In this document: positions 49,636 to 58,225 of the stretch, one piece after another | How positions within the stretch are numbered: the first letter of the stretch is position 1 | Layout: the number at the start of each line of letters is the position of its first letter | Source: Oscillospiraceae bacterium | GTDB lineage: Bacteria; Bacillota; Clostridia; Oscillospirales; Ruminococcaceae | Reading direction: 5' to 3' | Assembly (NCBI GenBank): GCA_009777445.1 | Contig: WRLV01000001.1 | Location: 35,222-99,221, forward strand | Length of the DNA: 64,000 nucleotides | Translations under genes and position numbers: made by a program | Notes under the pieces: generated by a model | What the model saw: the letters and a program-made list of their open reading frames with translations, nothing else | Database searches by the model: none | Told to the model about the DNA's origin: nothing

Positions 49636-50336
49636 AAAGAAACTATACGCTTTGTCGAACTAAACGCAAAGATGTAATTGCTTATAGCGAGCCTATACTT
49701 GAAAGCAAATATCGCTTTAGAAGGTCGAAAGAAAGAGTAGACCTTGAAGCTTACAGAATTTTCTATGAAAATCGCAATTTTTGGGTAGAAGTAGAAATTT
49801 TAAAAAATGCCGCATACATTTTGTATAAAGATGTGGAGTTTGGTCTCGAAGAGCAAGAGAAGTTTGACCGAATGGTGAAGGAGCATGAGAGACGGTTGGT
49901 GGAGTATGAGAGAAACAATCCTTCGAGAGCTAATCCTACAGCCAGCAATATAAACACAGGACATTTGTTTAGGTGTACTTGTGATGTTCATAATGGTAGC
50001 CATAGTGGTGTGGATTACGCAGGTGTTAGGGGAGACCCAATTTATTCAGCCATAAGTGGCAACGCTGTAATCATAAAGAGTGGGGCAGTAAACAACAAAA
50101 ACAACACAAGCGACCCGGGAAATTACGTACAAGTTATATCCGAAGACAATACAACAGTTACGCAATATCTGCATTTAAACACAATAACTATTCAAAACAA
50201 CCAAAAAGTTCAAGCCGGAACACAAATAGGGACAATGGGAGATACCGGTTATTCATTTGGTGTTCATCTTCATTTTGGAGTGATGATTAAGGGTGTTGCC
50301 GTTGACCCAATAAAATTTTTGGAGGGAACTCTATGA
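49629..50336 (+). CDS. M23 family (LytM-type) metallopeptidase, probable phage-derived lysin
   Basis: A 235-aa protein. The C-terminal half (about 110-235) is an M23 endopeptidase domain: metal ligands in SHSGVDYAG and HLHFGVMIKG, plus QYLHL and GTMGDTGYS. It would cut peptide cross-bridges of peptidoglycan. The N-terminal 100 residues are a charged domain with no family match and no signal peptide. Its start overlaps the XkdQ-like fragment, which supports a prophage tail-lysin origin. It is now followed by lipoprotein genes, so the rest of the phage is gone. Confidence 0.82.
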   Translation: MVKRNYTLCRTKRKDVIAYSEPILESKYRFRRSKERVDLEAYRIFYENRNFWVEVEILKNAAYILYKDVEFGLEEQEKFDRMVKEHERRLVEYERNNPSRANPTASNINTGHLFRCTCDVHNGSHSGVDYAGVRGDPIYSAISGNAVIIKSGAVNNKNNTSDPGNYVQVISEDNTTVTQYLHLNTITIQNNQKVQAGTQIGTMGDTGYSFGVHLHFGVMIKGVAVDPIKFLEGTL

Positions 50337-50773
50337 AAAAATTAATACTATTAGTTGCAACCATTGCGTTAATTTCATCGTGTAATCTTCATTCAAACGA
50401 CATCGCCCAAAAAGAAAACATAATCGTGCGAGAGCCTAAGATGAATGAAGTTACGTATGAAATAAGCGAAAAGTTAATTGGAAAGTATGTTGTCGAGAAT
50501 GACCCTGAAATGTATTTTGAAATTAAGCCCGATGGAAAATTTGACATCTCACTTAATGCCAATTCGGGATATGCAAGGTATAATGAGGAAACCGTTCAAT
50601 TTACCGCACTCTATTCAGACATAAGGACAATCATCAGCTTTAACATAACAAGCGGTCTGCATTCATTTGGTAATGTCTTATCAATTAGTTTTATGGGCAA
50701 TCCTGAATGCACCTCTTTTCTATCAACAACATACTGGTCTTATTTAAACTTAGAATTTATAAAGCAACCTTAA
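50333..50773 (+). CDS. Lipoprotein of unknown function, 146 aa
   Basis: The N-terminus is a lipoprotein signal (MKKLILLVATIALISSC, lipobox ISSC). The mature part is about 130 residues, with beta-strand pattern (KYVVENDPEMYFEIKPDGKFDISL), reminiscent of small lipocalin-like or lipoprotein domains, but no family is certain. ATG overlaps the M23 peptidase stop (ATGA) after a GGAGG site, so the two are coupled. Confidence 0.7.
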   Translation: MKKLILLVATIALISSCNLHSNDIAQKENIIVREPKMNEVTYEISEKLIGKYVVENDPEMYFEIKPDGKFDISLNANSGYARYNEETVQFTALYSDIRTIISFNITSGLHSFGNVLSISFMGNPECTSFLSTTYWSYLNLEFIKQP

Positions 50774-50789
50774 CATTCAAAGGAGATTC

Positions 50790-51890
50790 ATGGTGAAAAA
50801 GATTGTAACTATAATTTTAATAGCTTTAATCTTTACTTCTTGCGGCTTTCAAAAGTCGCAAGAAGTTGAGGATTATGCAAAGGAAACTCAACACATTCCC
50901 AAAACAACGCAAGCAACCCAACCCACTGAAACTCTGACAGAAATAGATGACAACCCTGTTTTAGCTTTTGTGACGATTGGTGGGACAGAATATGACACAT
51001 CTCTTGTTGAATTAGATTTGAACTGGAAAGATTTAGGCAACGAGGACATTGCACCATTGAAACATTTTGCAAATTTAGAACACTTAATTTTGAGCGGCAA
51101 TGAAATCAGCGACCTAACCCCATTGTCCACGCTCGCAAACTTAGAGCGATTAGATTTATCAAGAAATAAGATTAGCGACTTAACCCCATTGTCAGAGCTT
51201 GTGAATTTAAAGCATTTGGATTTTTGGTGGAACAAAGTCAGCGACCTAACCCCATTGTCAAAGCTTGTGAATTTGGAGGATTTGATTTTTAGGGAAAACG
51301 AAGTCAGCGACCTAACCCCGTTGTCAAGGCTTGTGAATTTGAAGCGTTTAGATTTTGGTGACAACAAAATCAATGATTTAACTACATTGTCAGAGCTTGC
51401 AAATTTGGAGCATTTAGGTTTTTGGGACAATAAAGTCAGTGACATAACCCCATTATCGAGACTTGTAAAGTTAGACGTTTTAATCTTTGATGGAAATGAG
51501 GTTAGCAACCTGTTACCTTTATCCGAGCTTACAAGTTTAACAATTTTGTATATGCAGTTCAATGAAATCAGCGATTTAACGCCATTGTCAGAGCTTGTAA
51601 ATTTGGAACGTTTAGGTTTTGAGAACAATAAAGTCAGCGACTTGTCGCCGCTGTCTGAACTTACAAATTTGAAAACTTTAAACGCTGCTAACAATCAGCT
51701 CGTTGACTTAACATCATTGTCTGCCCACAACAACTTAGAGTATTTGTTTTTGCAAGGCAATCAGATTGAGGATTTAAGCCCGTTGCTTAACATTGAAAGT
51801 TTGAATACTTTGTTTTGGCACAACAATCCGATTGACGATTTGTCACTTTTAGAACAGTTTGAAGAAAAAGGCGTTAACTTCACGTTTTGA
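50790..51890 (+). CDS. Leucine-rich-repeat lipoprotein (SDS22/internalin-like), 366 aa
   Basis: A lipoprotein signal (LIALIFTSC) is followed by a Thr-rich linker and about twelve 22-residue leucine-rich repeats of the SDS22/internalin type (consensus LxxLxxLxxLxLxxNxISDLTPLS). The DNA of the repeats is also similar, so the array has expanded recently. The protein should be attached to the outer face of the membrane and bind proteins. Preceded by AAAGGAG; ends before a strong terminator. It shares the operon with the small lipoprotein and M23 peptidase. Confidence 0.88.
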   Translation: MVKKIVTIILIALIFTSCGFQKSQEVEDYAKETQHIPKTTQATQPTETLTEIDDNPVLAFVTIGGTEYDTSLVELDLNWKDLGNEDIAPLKHFANLEHLILSGNEISDLTPLSTLANLERLDLSRNKISDLTPLSELVNLKHLDFWWNKVSDLTPLSKLVNLEDLIFRENEVSDLTPLSRLVNLKRLDFGDNKINDLTTLSELANLEHLGFWDNKVSDITPLSRLVKLDVLIFDGNEVSNLLPLSELTSLTILYMQFNEISDLTPLSELVNLERLGFENNKVSDLSPLSELTNLKTLNAANNQLVDLTSLSAHNNLEYLFLQGNQIEDLSPLLNIESLNTLFWHNNPIDDLSLLEQFEEKGVNFTF

Positions 51891-51938
51891 TAGCATTGAC
51901 ATTGCTAAACGACAACGAAGAAGAGCAGTGAGTTTGAA

Positions 51939-51977
51939 ACAGAACGGCGGTTCTCACGCCGCCGTTCTGTCTTGTTT
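51939..51977 (+). terminator. Rho-independent terminator after the LRR gene
   Basis: A perfect stem ACAGAACGGCG / CGCCGTTCTGT with a short loop, followed by CTTGTTTT. Immediately after it lies GCAAGACATTCCAAC, the end module of the dispersed repeats. Confidence 0.85.
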
Positions 51978-52096
51978 TAGCAAGACATTCCAACAAAAAA
52001 TAACCCAATATCACACACCGTAGGTAGAGGGTATGGTCTATAAAAGAAAATCGGTGAAATAAAAACCGTTATAGAAGCATTAGGAGGGACATTAGA

Positions 52097-52681
52097 GTGA
52101 AAAAGCTTTTAAAAATAGTGCTTATACTATTCTGCATAGCAACGAACATAATACAGTCAATTGTTTTTGTATTTGTGATTGGGTATCTTTTCGCAATTAG
52201 CGGTGCGTACACCGTTGTATATCTTTTTAAACCTAACCCACCAAGCCCCGAAATCAAATACGGCGAGTTTCCGCTTCATATAGTTTACGAATTGAATGGT
52301 GAAATTATAGTGCTAAGAGATGTGATGATTTGTGAGTTTGATGGGTTTGAATATTACGGAACTCCGGGTAACAAACGCCGCGTTTGGAAAACGCGTCTTA
52401 GGAGCGGAAACGAGAGATTGACCTTGTTAAAAATTGATGAAGACACAGAACTTTATTGTTGGTATGGCTCGCCTAACTATTATATGGGTGATTTGCGTTA
52501 TGGAGAAACACCGGAAGAATATGAACAAGACCTAAGGGATAGTTTTGAATGGGGGTTTATAAGTATTAGAAGAGAGGGATTTAGCAACGCAGCGGTTCAT
52601 GCTGATAAGGCGTGGGAAGATTATAATTTAAGGGTTCTTGATTATTATTTTTCAAAGCCTATAGTAAATAGTTTTGAGTAA
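52097..52681 (+). CDS. Unrecognised protein with an N-terminal hydrophobic region, 194 aa
   Basis: One long or two short N-terminal membrane helices (about residues 4-40, ending YTVVYLFKPNPPSPE) and a hydrophilic domain of about 150 residues rich in aromatic and charged residues (YCWYGSPNYYMGDLRYGE). No family is recognised. The start GTG 52097 follows TAGGAGGG. The gene stands alone between two terminators. Confidence 0.6.
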   Translation: MKKLLKIVLILFCIATNIIQSIVFVFVIGYLFAISGAYTVVYLFKPNPPSPEIKYGEFPLHIVYELNGEIIVLRDVMICEFDGFEYYGTPGNKRRVWKTRLRSGNERLTLLKIDEDTELYCWYGSPNYYMGDLRYGETPEEYEQDLRDSFEWGFISIRREGFSNAAVHADKAWEDYNLRVLDYYFSKPIVNSFE

Positions 52682-52698
52682 AAGAGTTTTTCAGGCTG

Positions 52699-52738
52699 CC
52701 GCCCGATGCTAATAAGTGTCGGGCGGTGGGTTGTTTTT
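52699..52738 (+). terminator. Terminator of the CACCGCCCG-hairpin class
   Basis: CCGCCCGATGC pairs with GTGTCGGGCGG (including G-T pairs) and T-rich sequence TTGTTTTTGG follows. The stem is the same as the hairpin module found in the dispersed repeats, here acting as a normal terminator. Confidence 0.75.
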
Positions 52739-52806
52739 GGTTTTTTGGGGGTGGTTGTGTTTTAAATAGAGTGATGGGTCTTACGCTGTCGCTCTCACCC
52801 ATTTTT

Positions 52807-52937
52807 GCAAGACATTCCAACCAAAAACACCACCGCCCAACACAAAACTGCCGGGCGGTGTAACTGTTATAATTTCAAATCCGTCGCCGCAAGGCGACAC
52901 AATAACTGTCAACTCTCAATTGTCAACTGTCAACTGT
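52807..52937 (-). repeat. Composite repeat at the 3' end of uvrC
   Basis: On the minus strand: heptad array CAGTTGACAGTTGACAATTG, hairpin GTCGCCTTGCGGCGAC, linker GGATTTGAAATTATAACAGT, hairpin CACCGCCCGGCAGTTTTGTG, tail GGTTGGAATGTCTTGC. It is a near copy of the element at 63752, in opposite orientation. Confidence 0.92.
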
Positions 52938-54739
52938 TTAGCCGTTTTCTCACTGATTTTCGCGACTTTCATCAGTTCTTCAAGGGTGGCTTCTTTTAGC
53001 CTTTGCTTGGTTTTGAAGTGTTTCATTAACGCCGCCGCCTTTTGTGGGCCTATTCCTTTTATTTTGGTTAAGCTGGTCTCAAATGTCTTTTTCTTGTGTG
53101 ATTTGCGTTGGAATTCAATTGAAAAGCGATGCACCTCGTTTTGTATTTGAGTAACAAGTGCAAACACTTGTTTGTTCGCGTTAATTTGAATTTCACCATC
53201 TTCATGCGATATTGCTTTCGTGCGGTGTTTTTCATCTTTCACCATGCCGAAAAGGGCGATGTCAGACATTCCCACCTCTTCTAACACAGCTTTTATTGCA
53301 CTTACGTGACCTTTGCCCCCGTCAACAAGAATGAGGTTTGGCTTTTGGTTGAACTTTACGTCGCCGTCAAGCAATCTTAAAAATCGCCGCCTGACAACGT
53401 CACTCATGCAGGCATAATCATCTCGCCCGTCAACGTCTTTGATTGTGAACTTGCGGTAGCCCGCCTTGAAAGGCTTTCCGTCGCGGTAAGTTACCATGCC
53501 ACCGACTTTGATGCTCTCGCCTAAATTCGATATGTCATAGCTCTCGATATAAAGCGGCGTTTCTTTAAGCCCTAACAGCGTTTTAAGCCCTTCAAGCGCG
53601 CGAATTTCTTTTGGCACTCTTCCTGTCTTAACTGCAATATATTCGTTTGCGTTACTTTGCGCCAACGTGATTTGAGTCAAAAACTCACCACGCTTAGGGT
53701 TGATTACGGTGACTTTCTTTTTAGCGTGTTGACTGAAATATTGCTCGATTAAATCTTTGTCGGCGGCGGCTAAAGGGCAATCTATATAAATCTCACGCGG
53801 CAAACTGTCGGGGTTTTCGTAATATTCGCGCATGAATTCTCGTTGGCGTTGGGGCGGCTCGCAATGCTCTTCTATAATAAAATTCACTTTATCGGTAATT
53901 CTGCCGTCACGATATTTTATTACAACGGCGCAAATTTTCCCGGATTCTGTCGGCTCTGAAAATCCGATAACGTCATAAGGTGTGGTTTTAGATGTCTCTA
54001 TTTTTTGGATTGTCCTTGCTTTCTCGATGGCTTTTATTTGGTCGCGAAGCCTTGCGGCGCGCTCAAAGCGTAGTTCTTCAGCAGCTGACAACATCGCGCG
54101 GTTAAGTTCTTCAACGCTTTTTTTACTGCCCGTTTTAATATATTCAACGGCGTTGTTAACCATTGCTTGATATTCATCGGGGCTTATACCGCCGGCGCAA
54201 ACGCCGATACACTTTTTAATGTGGAAATTCAAACACGGCCGTTCTTTCCCAAATTCTTGCGGAAACTTCTTGTTACAAACGGGTAACATAAATATTTTAT
54301 TAGCCTCATCTACTGCCGTTTTAACTATATGGCTACTGCTGAAAGGCCCGATGTAGAGGGCGTTTTTGTCGTTAGTGTCAAAACTGTGAGTAAGTTTCGG
54401 ATATTGCGTACCCGAAATTTTAAAATAGTTAAGCCCTTTGTCATCTTTGAGTAAGATATTATATTTAGGGCGGTGCATTTTTATAAATCGTGCTTCAAGA
54501 ATAAGCGCATCAAGCTCGCTGTCAGTCACTATAAAATCAAAGTCGTCAATATTTTCAACCAACTTAAAAGTTTTTTGCCCTAATTTAAAAATATTTTGAA
54601 AATAACTTGAAACCCTGTTTTTGAGGGCTTTAGCTTTTCCGATATAAATAATCTTACCCGACGAGTCTTTCATAAGATAGATTCCCGGTTTTAACGGAAG
54701 TCTCGCCGCCTTATCGCTCAAAAAAGAAATTTTTTCCAT
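52916..54739 (-). CDS. uvrC: Excinuclease ABC subunit C
   Basis: UvrC makes both incisions in nucleotide excision repair. The 607-aa protein has the GIY-YIG domain (GIYLMKDSSGKIIYIGKAKALKNRVSSYF), the UvrB-binding region near 205-230, the RNase H-like 5' nuclease (ESYDISNLGESIKVGGMVTY, LILVDGGKGHVSAIKAVL) and a C-terminal HhH pair (KIKGIGPQKAAALMKHF). The last residues (KQLTVDN) and stop come from the heptad repeat, so the second hairpin of the HhH pair is cut close to its end. The start ATG overlaps the transglutaminase gene's end by 22 bases. Confidence 0.95.
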   Translation of the reverse strand: MEKISFLSDKAARLPLKPGIYLMKDSSGKIIYIGKAKALKNRVSSYFQNIFKLGQKTFKLVENIDDFDFIVTDSELDALILEARFIKMHRPKYNILLKDDKGLNYFKISGTQYPKLTHSFDTNDKNALYIGPFSSSHIVKTAVDEANKIFMLPVCNKKFPQEFGKERPCLNFHIKKCIGVCAGGISPDEYQAMVNNAVEYIKTGSKKSVEELNRAMLSAAEELRFERAARLRDQIKAIEKARTIQKIETSKTTPYDVIGFSEPTESGKICAVVIKYRDGRITDKVNFIIEEHCEPPQRQREFMREYYENPDSLPREIYIDCPLAAADKDLIEQYFSQHAKKKVTVINPKRGEFLTQITLAQSNANEYIAVKTGRVPKEIRALEGLKTLLGLKETPLYIESYDISNLGESIKVGGMVTYRDGKPFKAGYRKFTIKDVDGRDDYACMSDVVRRRFLRLLDGDVKFNQKPNLILVDGGKGHVSAIKAVLEEVGMSDIALFGMVKDEKHRTKAISHEDGEIQINANKQVFALVTQIQNEVHRFSIEFQRKSHKKKTFETSLTKIKGIGPQKAAALMKHFKTKQRLKEATLEELMKVAKISEKTAKQLTVDN

Positions 54740-56058
54740 AACATTACCGCAACAACAATCACCAACCCCGCCAAAACAGCGGCTATAACATAATATATAA
54801 GCAACTCTTCATCTTCGTTTTCGTGGAATGTCTCGCCGCCTTCTTCATCTGCTGTTTCAAAGTCAGAGCCGTGCAAGGGTTCATGTATCCGTTCTTCTGA
54901 AATCTCATCTCTTTGTTCTTGCAAAACCTCATCGCTTCGCTCTTCAGCCGTTTCTTGCGGCGTGGGTGGTTCTTCTAAAACCTCATCGTTTTGTTCTTGC
55001 AAAACCTCAAAATACTTTCTCGACTGCGCGCTGTCTATTCGGTGGTCGAAAGAGAAGGCAAGTGGCGTAATATCAAAATACTTAATCGTTCGGTTGTTTT
55101 TAATATAATTGCCGCCGCTATAAGAGTTATCGCTATTCCACCCGACATCATCATATACCCATCTGTTCTCTTTGTCATACCAAAATGCATTAAATTCGTG
55201 CGCCAAAGTAATAAATGGCAGTTCTTCATAAGAGCAAGTTTGCCCTGCCACGCCGTTGTTTGAGACAACGCCGCCATTTAAAACCAACGCATTTATTCCA
55301 ACGGCTTCAAGCAAAGCCGCATACAATCCCGCATAGCCGCCGCAGACTGTCCGCTTGGTTTTCAACACTTCAACCAAAGAAGTGTTCGCCCCGGACAAAA
55401 CCCCCTCACTTGCGTCTTCGTCATAATAAATATTCTCAGACACCCAGCTTGAAAGGGCCTTCGCTTTTTGATAATCATCGGTAATTCCTTCGGTTATAGT
55501 TTGGGCAATGTCTCTAACCTCGTTTAATGTGTCGCGAATCACGTCAACATCTGAATTATAGTCTATATACACCGCCGTAATTTCAGGTGGAATGTCCAAC
55601 GCGCTTTCTAAAGCCCTTTCTCCTTTTTCAGCCAACGAGTTGTCACCGAAAAACCAACCATTGTTATACTCTATTCTATAAAGAAGATACTCGTCTAAAG
55701 CTTGCGGCTCTGTTGACGGCAACCTTATGGCGATTCGTGTGTTTCCGTCAACGAGAACCCCCGAAAGGGTTGCGGTGAAACTTCCATCAAGTTTGGCATT
55801 AAGAGACTTTTGATAACCTGTCATGGTGCCGCCCGAAAAATAAACATCAAGCGGCGCACTGACGGCATATTTGCCGACAGCGTAAATAACATTGTCGCGG
55901 ATTGTAAATTCGGTGTAATTCTCTTTGTCATAAGACGTTAACAGAAAGTTTCTTCTCCCTAAGGTGTTTTGGTATTGAGCATGCGCATTGTTATTGGCTG
56001 TAGACATTCCAAAAACAACCACGGTAATAAGGCTTAAAAATATTAATGTTTTTTTCAA
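54718..56058 (-). CDS. Membrane-anchored transglutaminase-like surface protein, 446 aa
   Basis: A signal peptide (about residues 1-28) leads to a beta-rich domain and a transglutaminase-like core: catalytic Cys in KRTVCGGYAGLYAALLEAVGI, His in LAHEFNAFWYD and Asp in WVYDDVGW. After the core comes a 75-residue Glu/Gln-rich linker of repeated EVLQEQ-type units, and a C-terminal membrane helix (YYVIAAVLAGLVIVVAVML) with a basic end. It is thus tethered outside the membrane. Such domains act as proteases, cross-linkers or adaptors. Start TTG 56058 overlaps the pyrB stop (TTGA). Confidence 0.82.
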   Translation of the reverse strand: MKKTLIFLSLITVVVFGMSTANNNAHAQYQNTLGRRNFLLTSYDKENYTEFTIRDNVIYAVGKYAVSAPLDVYFSGGTMTGYQKSLNAKLDGSFTATLSGVLVDGNTRIAIRLPSTEPQALDEYLLYRIEYNNGWFFGDNSLAEKGERALESALDIPPEITAVYIDYNSDVDVIRDTLNEVRDIAQTITEGITDDYQKAKALSSWVSENIYYDEDASEGVLSGANTSLVEVLKTKRTVCGGYAGLYAALLEAVGINALVLNGGVVSNNGVAGQTCSYEELPFITLAHEFNAFWYDKENRWVYDDVGWNSDNSYSGGNYIKNNRTIKYFDITPLAFSFDHRIDSAQSRKYFEVLQEQNDEVLEEPPTPQETAEERSDEVLQEQRDEISEERIHEPLHGSDFETADEEGGETFHENEDEELLIYYVIAAVLAGLVIVVAVMLWKKFLF

Positions 56059-57170
56059 ATTCCCACTACGCTTTCCTCACAATATTCACAAAAGTATATA
56101 TCACCCGACTCCCCGACAGATTTTTTGAAGCTTTTCGGAAGATAAGTTTCGGCGCGCGTGATACACTTCATGTTTCGGCACTCTAAATCGTCACGAAGCT
56201 CACCAATTAAGACGGGCGAGTTGTTAAGCTCATAGTTAATCGTTTGCAGAATGAGTGCCATTCGGATATACATTCCGTAATTAGCCTGCTTAAAATAAAG
56301 GGCGCGCGGGTCGTCGTCAACCTCTATGGCTATTTCGTTTACCCGCGGCAATGGGTGAAGAACAAGCATTTTTTCGGGTGCTTTCTTCATTTTTTCAGTA
56401 TCAAGAATAAACTTGTCCGCCTGACTTCTATACTCCCATACGTTCTCAAATCGCTCTCTTTGAATTCGGGTCATATACAGCATATCAAGTGCGTGTTCTT
56501 CAAACGCATCTTCAAGGGAAGAAATCTCATAGTATTCTGCCCCCTTAGCCTTAAGCGGCTCTTGTATATAATCGGGCAGTCTCAACGACTCAGTGGAGAT
56601 AAGTACAAATTTGTTGTTCTTGTAACAGCTTAACGCTTTAATCAAAGAGTGGACGGTTCTGCCGTTTTTTAGGTCACCGCAAAGCCCGACAGTCAAGCCT
56701 GAAAGAGAGCCGGTCTCTTCTTTTAGTGTCATAAGGTCGGTTAGGGTTTGCGTGGGGTGAAGATGACCGCCGTCCCCGGCATTTATAACGGGGCAATCGG
56801 CATTAACCGCCGCCGCTAAGGCGGCCCCCTCTAAGTTATGCCGCAAAACGACAACATCACAATATCCGCTGACCACCTTTGTAGTGTCTTTCAAGTTTTC
56901 GCCTTTGGCAACGCTGGAATTAGTTTGCGGGTTCACAAAACCGATTGTGCCGCCACCAAGCCGCAACATAGCACTTTGAAAGCTCATTTGAGTGCGTGTA
57001 CTCGGTTCATAAAACATTGTCCCCATGATTTTCCCGATGCACGAATTTTCATAAATTCGGGGATTGCGCTTTATGTCCGCCGCTAATCTGAGCATATCGT
57101 CCCACTGCTCAACGCTGTATTGGTTGAGGTCGATTAAGTGGTTATAGTTTTCATAAATTTCATTCATCAT
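56055..57170 (-). CDS. pyrB: Aspartate carbamoyltransferase with fused PyrI-type zinc domain
   Basis: The first committed enzyme of pyrimidine synthesis. The catalytic part (about 1-310) has FYEPSTRTQMSFQSAMLRLGG, VLRHNLEG, PVINAGDGGHLHPTQTL and HPLPRVNEI. The extra 55 C-terminal residues read CRNMKC and later FCEYCEE, the C-x4-C ... C-x2-C zinc site of the regulatory chain PyrI, but the PyrI allosteric nucleotide-binding domain is absent. So the zinc domain may stabilise trimers without allosteric control. It is overlapped by mreB upstream (TGATGA) and by the transglutaminase gene downstream. Confidence 0.93.
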   Translation of the reverse strand: MMNEIYENYNHLIDLNQYSVEQWDDMLRLAADIKRNPRIYENSCIGKIMGTMFYEPSTRTQMSFQSAMLRLGGGTIGFVNPQTNSSVAKGENLKDTTKVVSGYCDVVVLRHNLEGAALAAAVNADCPVINAGDGGHLHPTQTLTDLMTLKEETGSLSGLTVGLCGDLKNGRTVHSLIKALSCYKNNKFVLISTESLRLPDYIQEPLKAKGAEYYEISSLEDAFEEHALDMLYMTRIQRERFENVWEYRSQADKFILDTEKMKKAPEKMLVLHPLPRVNEIAIEVDDDPRALYFKQANYGMYIRMALILQTINYELNNSPVLIGELRDDLECRNMKCITRAETYLPKSFKKSVGESGDIYFCEYCEESVVGI

Positions 57171-58183
57171 CTATACCTGTAAAGTGATATTTGTTGAAAG
57201 CCGTCTAAAAGTTCATCTGAATATTTAAACGCTTGTTCTATTCCCCTTGCCACACTTTCTATTGCGTTTTCAGCGACATAACACGGCGCGCCCACACATG
57301 AAGAAATAAGGCGGTCAAGCCCACCTAACATTCCGCCGCCACCCGTTAAGATAATGCCGCTTGACAAGATGTCGCCCGACAACTCAGGCGGTGTGCGTTC
57401 AAACACCTCTTTGATTTTTGCTATGATTTCATCTACAGAGTCTTGAAGGGCCTCTTTGAGTTCATAATCGGTGATGACAATTTTCTCGGGCAACCCCCTC
57501 AACAAGTTTCTGCCTTTAACCTCAAGTGTTCTGCCGGACGGCGAAAAGACGTTTGCTAACTTTATTTTAACATGCTCTGCCGTTCTCTCTCCGATTAGAA
57601 CTTTATGCTTTTGTTGAATGTATTTTATTATTGCCGCATCAAGTTTGTTTCCTGCCATCTTAATTGAGGTGGACTCGACTATACCGTTAAATGATACCAC
57701 CGCGATGTCGGCTGTGCCGCCACCGATGTCCACAACCATTGTGCCTGTGGGCTTTGAAATGTCAATCCCTGCCCCGATAAGCGCGGCAATAGGCTCTTCA
57801 ATCAAGCAGACTTTTCGCGCCCCGGCAGAAATTGCCGCTTCAATCAGCGCGCGATTTTCAATGTCTGTAACCATGCTCGGAACGCAGATAATAACCCTCG
57901 GCTTCACTAAAGCGTTGCGGGTCACTTTTTTTATAAACTCTTTTATCATCAGCTCAACCATTGTGTTGTCAGAAATTACACCGTCTTTAAGCGGTTTAAT
58001 TGCCACGATATATTCCGGAGTTCGCCCCAACATTTTATATGCCTCTTCGCCTATAGCAACAACTAAGTTTTTCTTTCGGTCATAAGCAACAACGCTGGGT
58101 TCGTTGATGACTATGCCTTTCCCATTAAGGGTTATAATGGAATTTGCTGTGCCTAAATCAATCCCGATATCAACGGACGCCAT
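57167..58183 (-). CDS. mreB: Rod-shape protein MreB/Mbl
   Basis: A 338-aa bacterial actin. ATP-binding motifs: IDLGTANSII, VVDIGGGTADIAVVS and GIILTGGGGMLGGLD. IEEPIAALIGAGIDI is the family's conserved segment. It guides lateral peptidoglycan synthesis. The gene has neither mreC nor mreD beside it and sits upstream of pyrB with overlapping codons, so it is more like the stand-alone Mbl/MreBH genes. A rod-shaped cell is suggested. Confidence 0.93.
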   Translation of the reverse strand: MASVDIGIDLGTANSIITLNGKGIVINEPSVVAYDRKKNLVVAIGEEAYKMLGRTPEYIVAIKPLKDGVISDNTMVELMIKEFIKKVTRNALVKPRVIICVPSMVTDIENRALIEAAISAGARKVCLIEEPIAALIGAGIDISKPTGTMVVDIGGGTADIAVVSFNGIVESTSIKMAGNKLDAAIIKYIQQKHKVLIGERTAEHVKIKLANVFSPSGRTLEVKGRNLLRGLPEKIVITDYELKEALQDSVDEIIAKIKEVFERTPPELSGDILSSGIILTGGGGMLGGLDRLISSCVGAPCYVAENAIESVARGIEQAFKYSDELLDGFQQISLYRYR

Positions 58184-58225
58184 TTTGCTCCCCCTTTATA
58201 CGTTTTTATTTTCACTAATCTCATT

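Noticed and set aside
50888-51694. 268-aa ORF on the minus strand
   Set aside because: Antisense of the leucine-rich repeats; repetitive codons keep the reverse frame open by chance.
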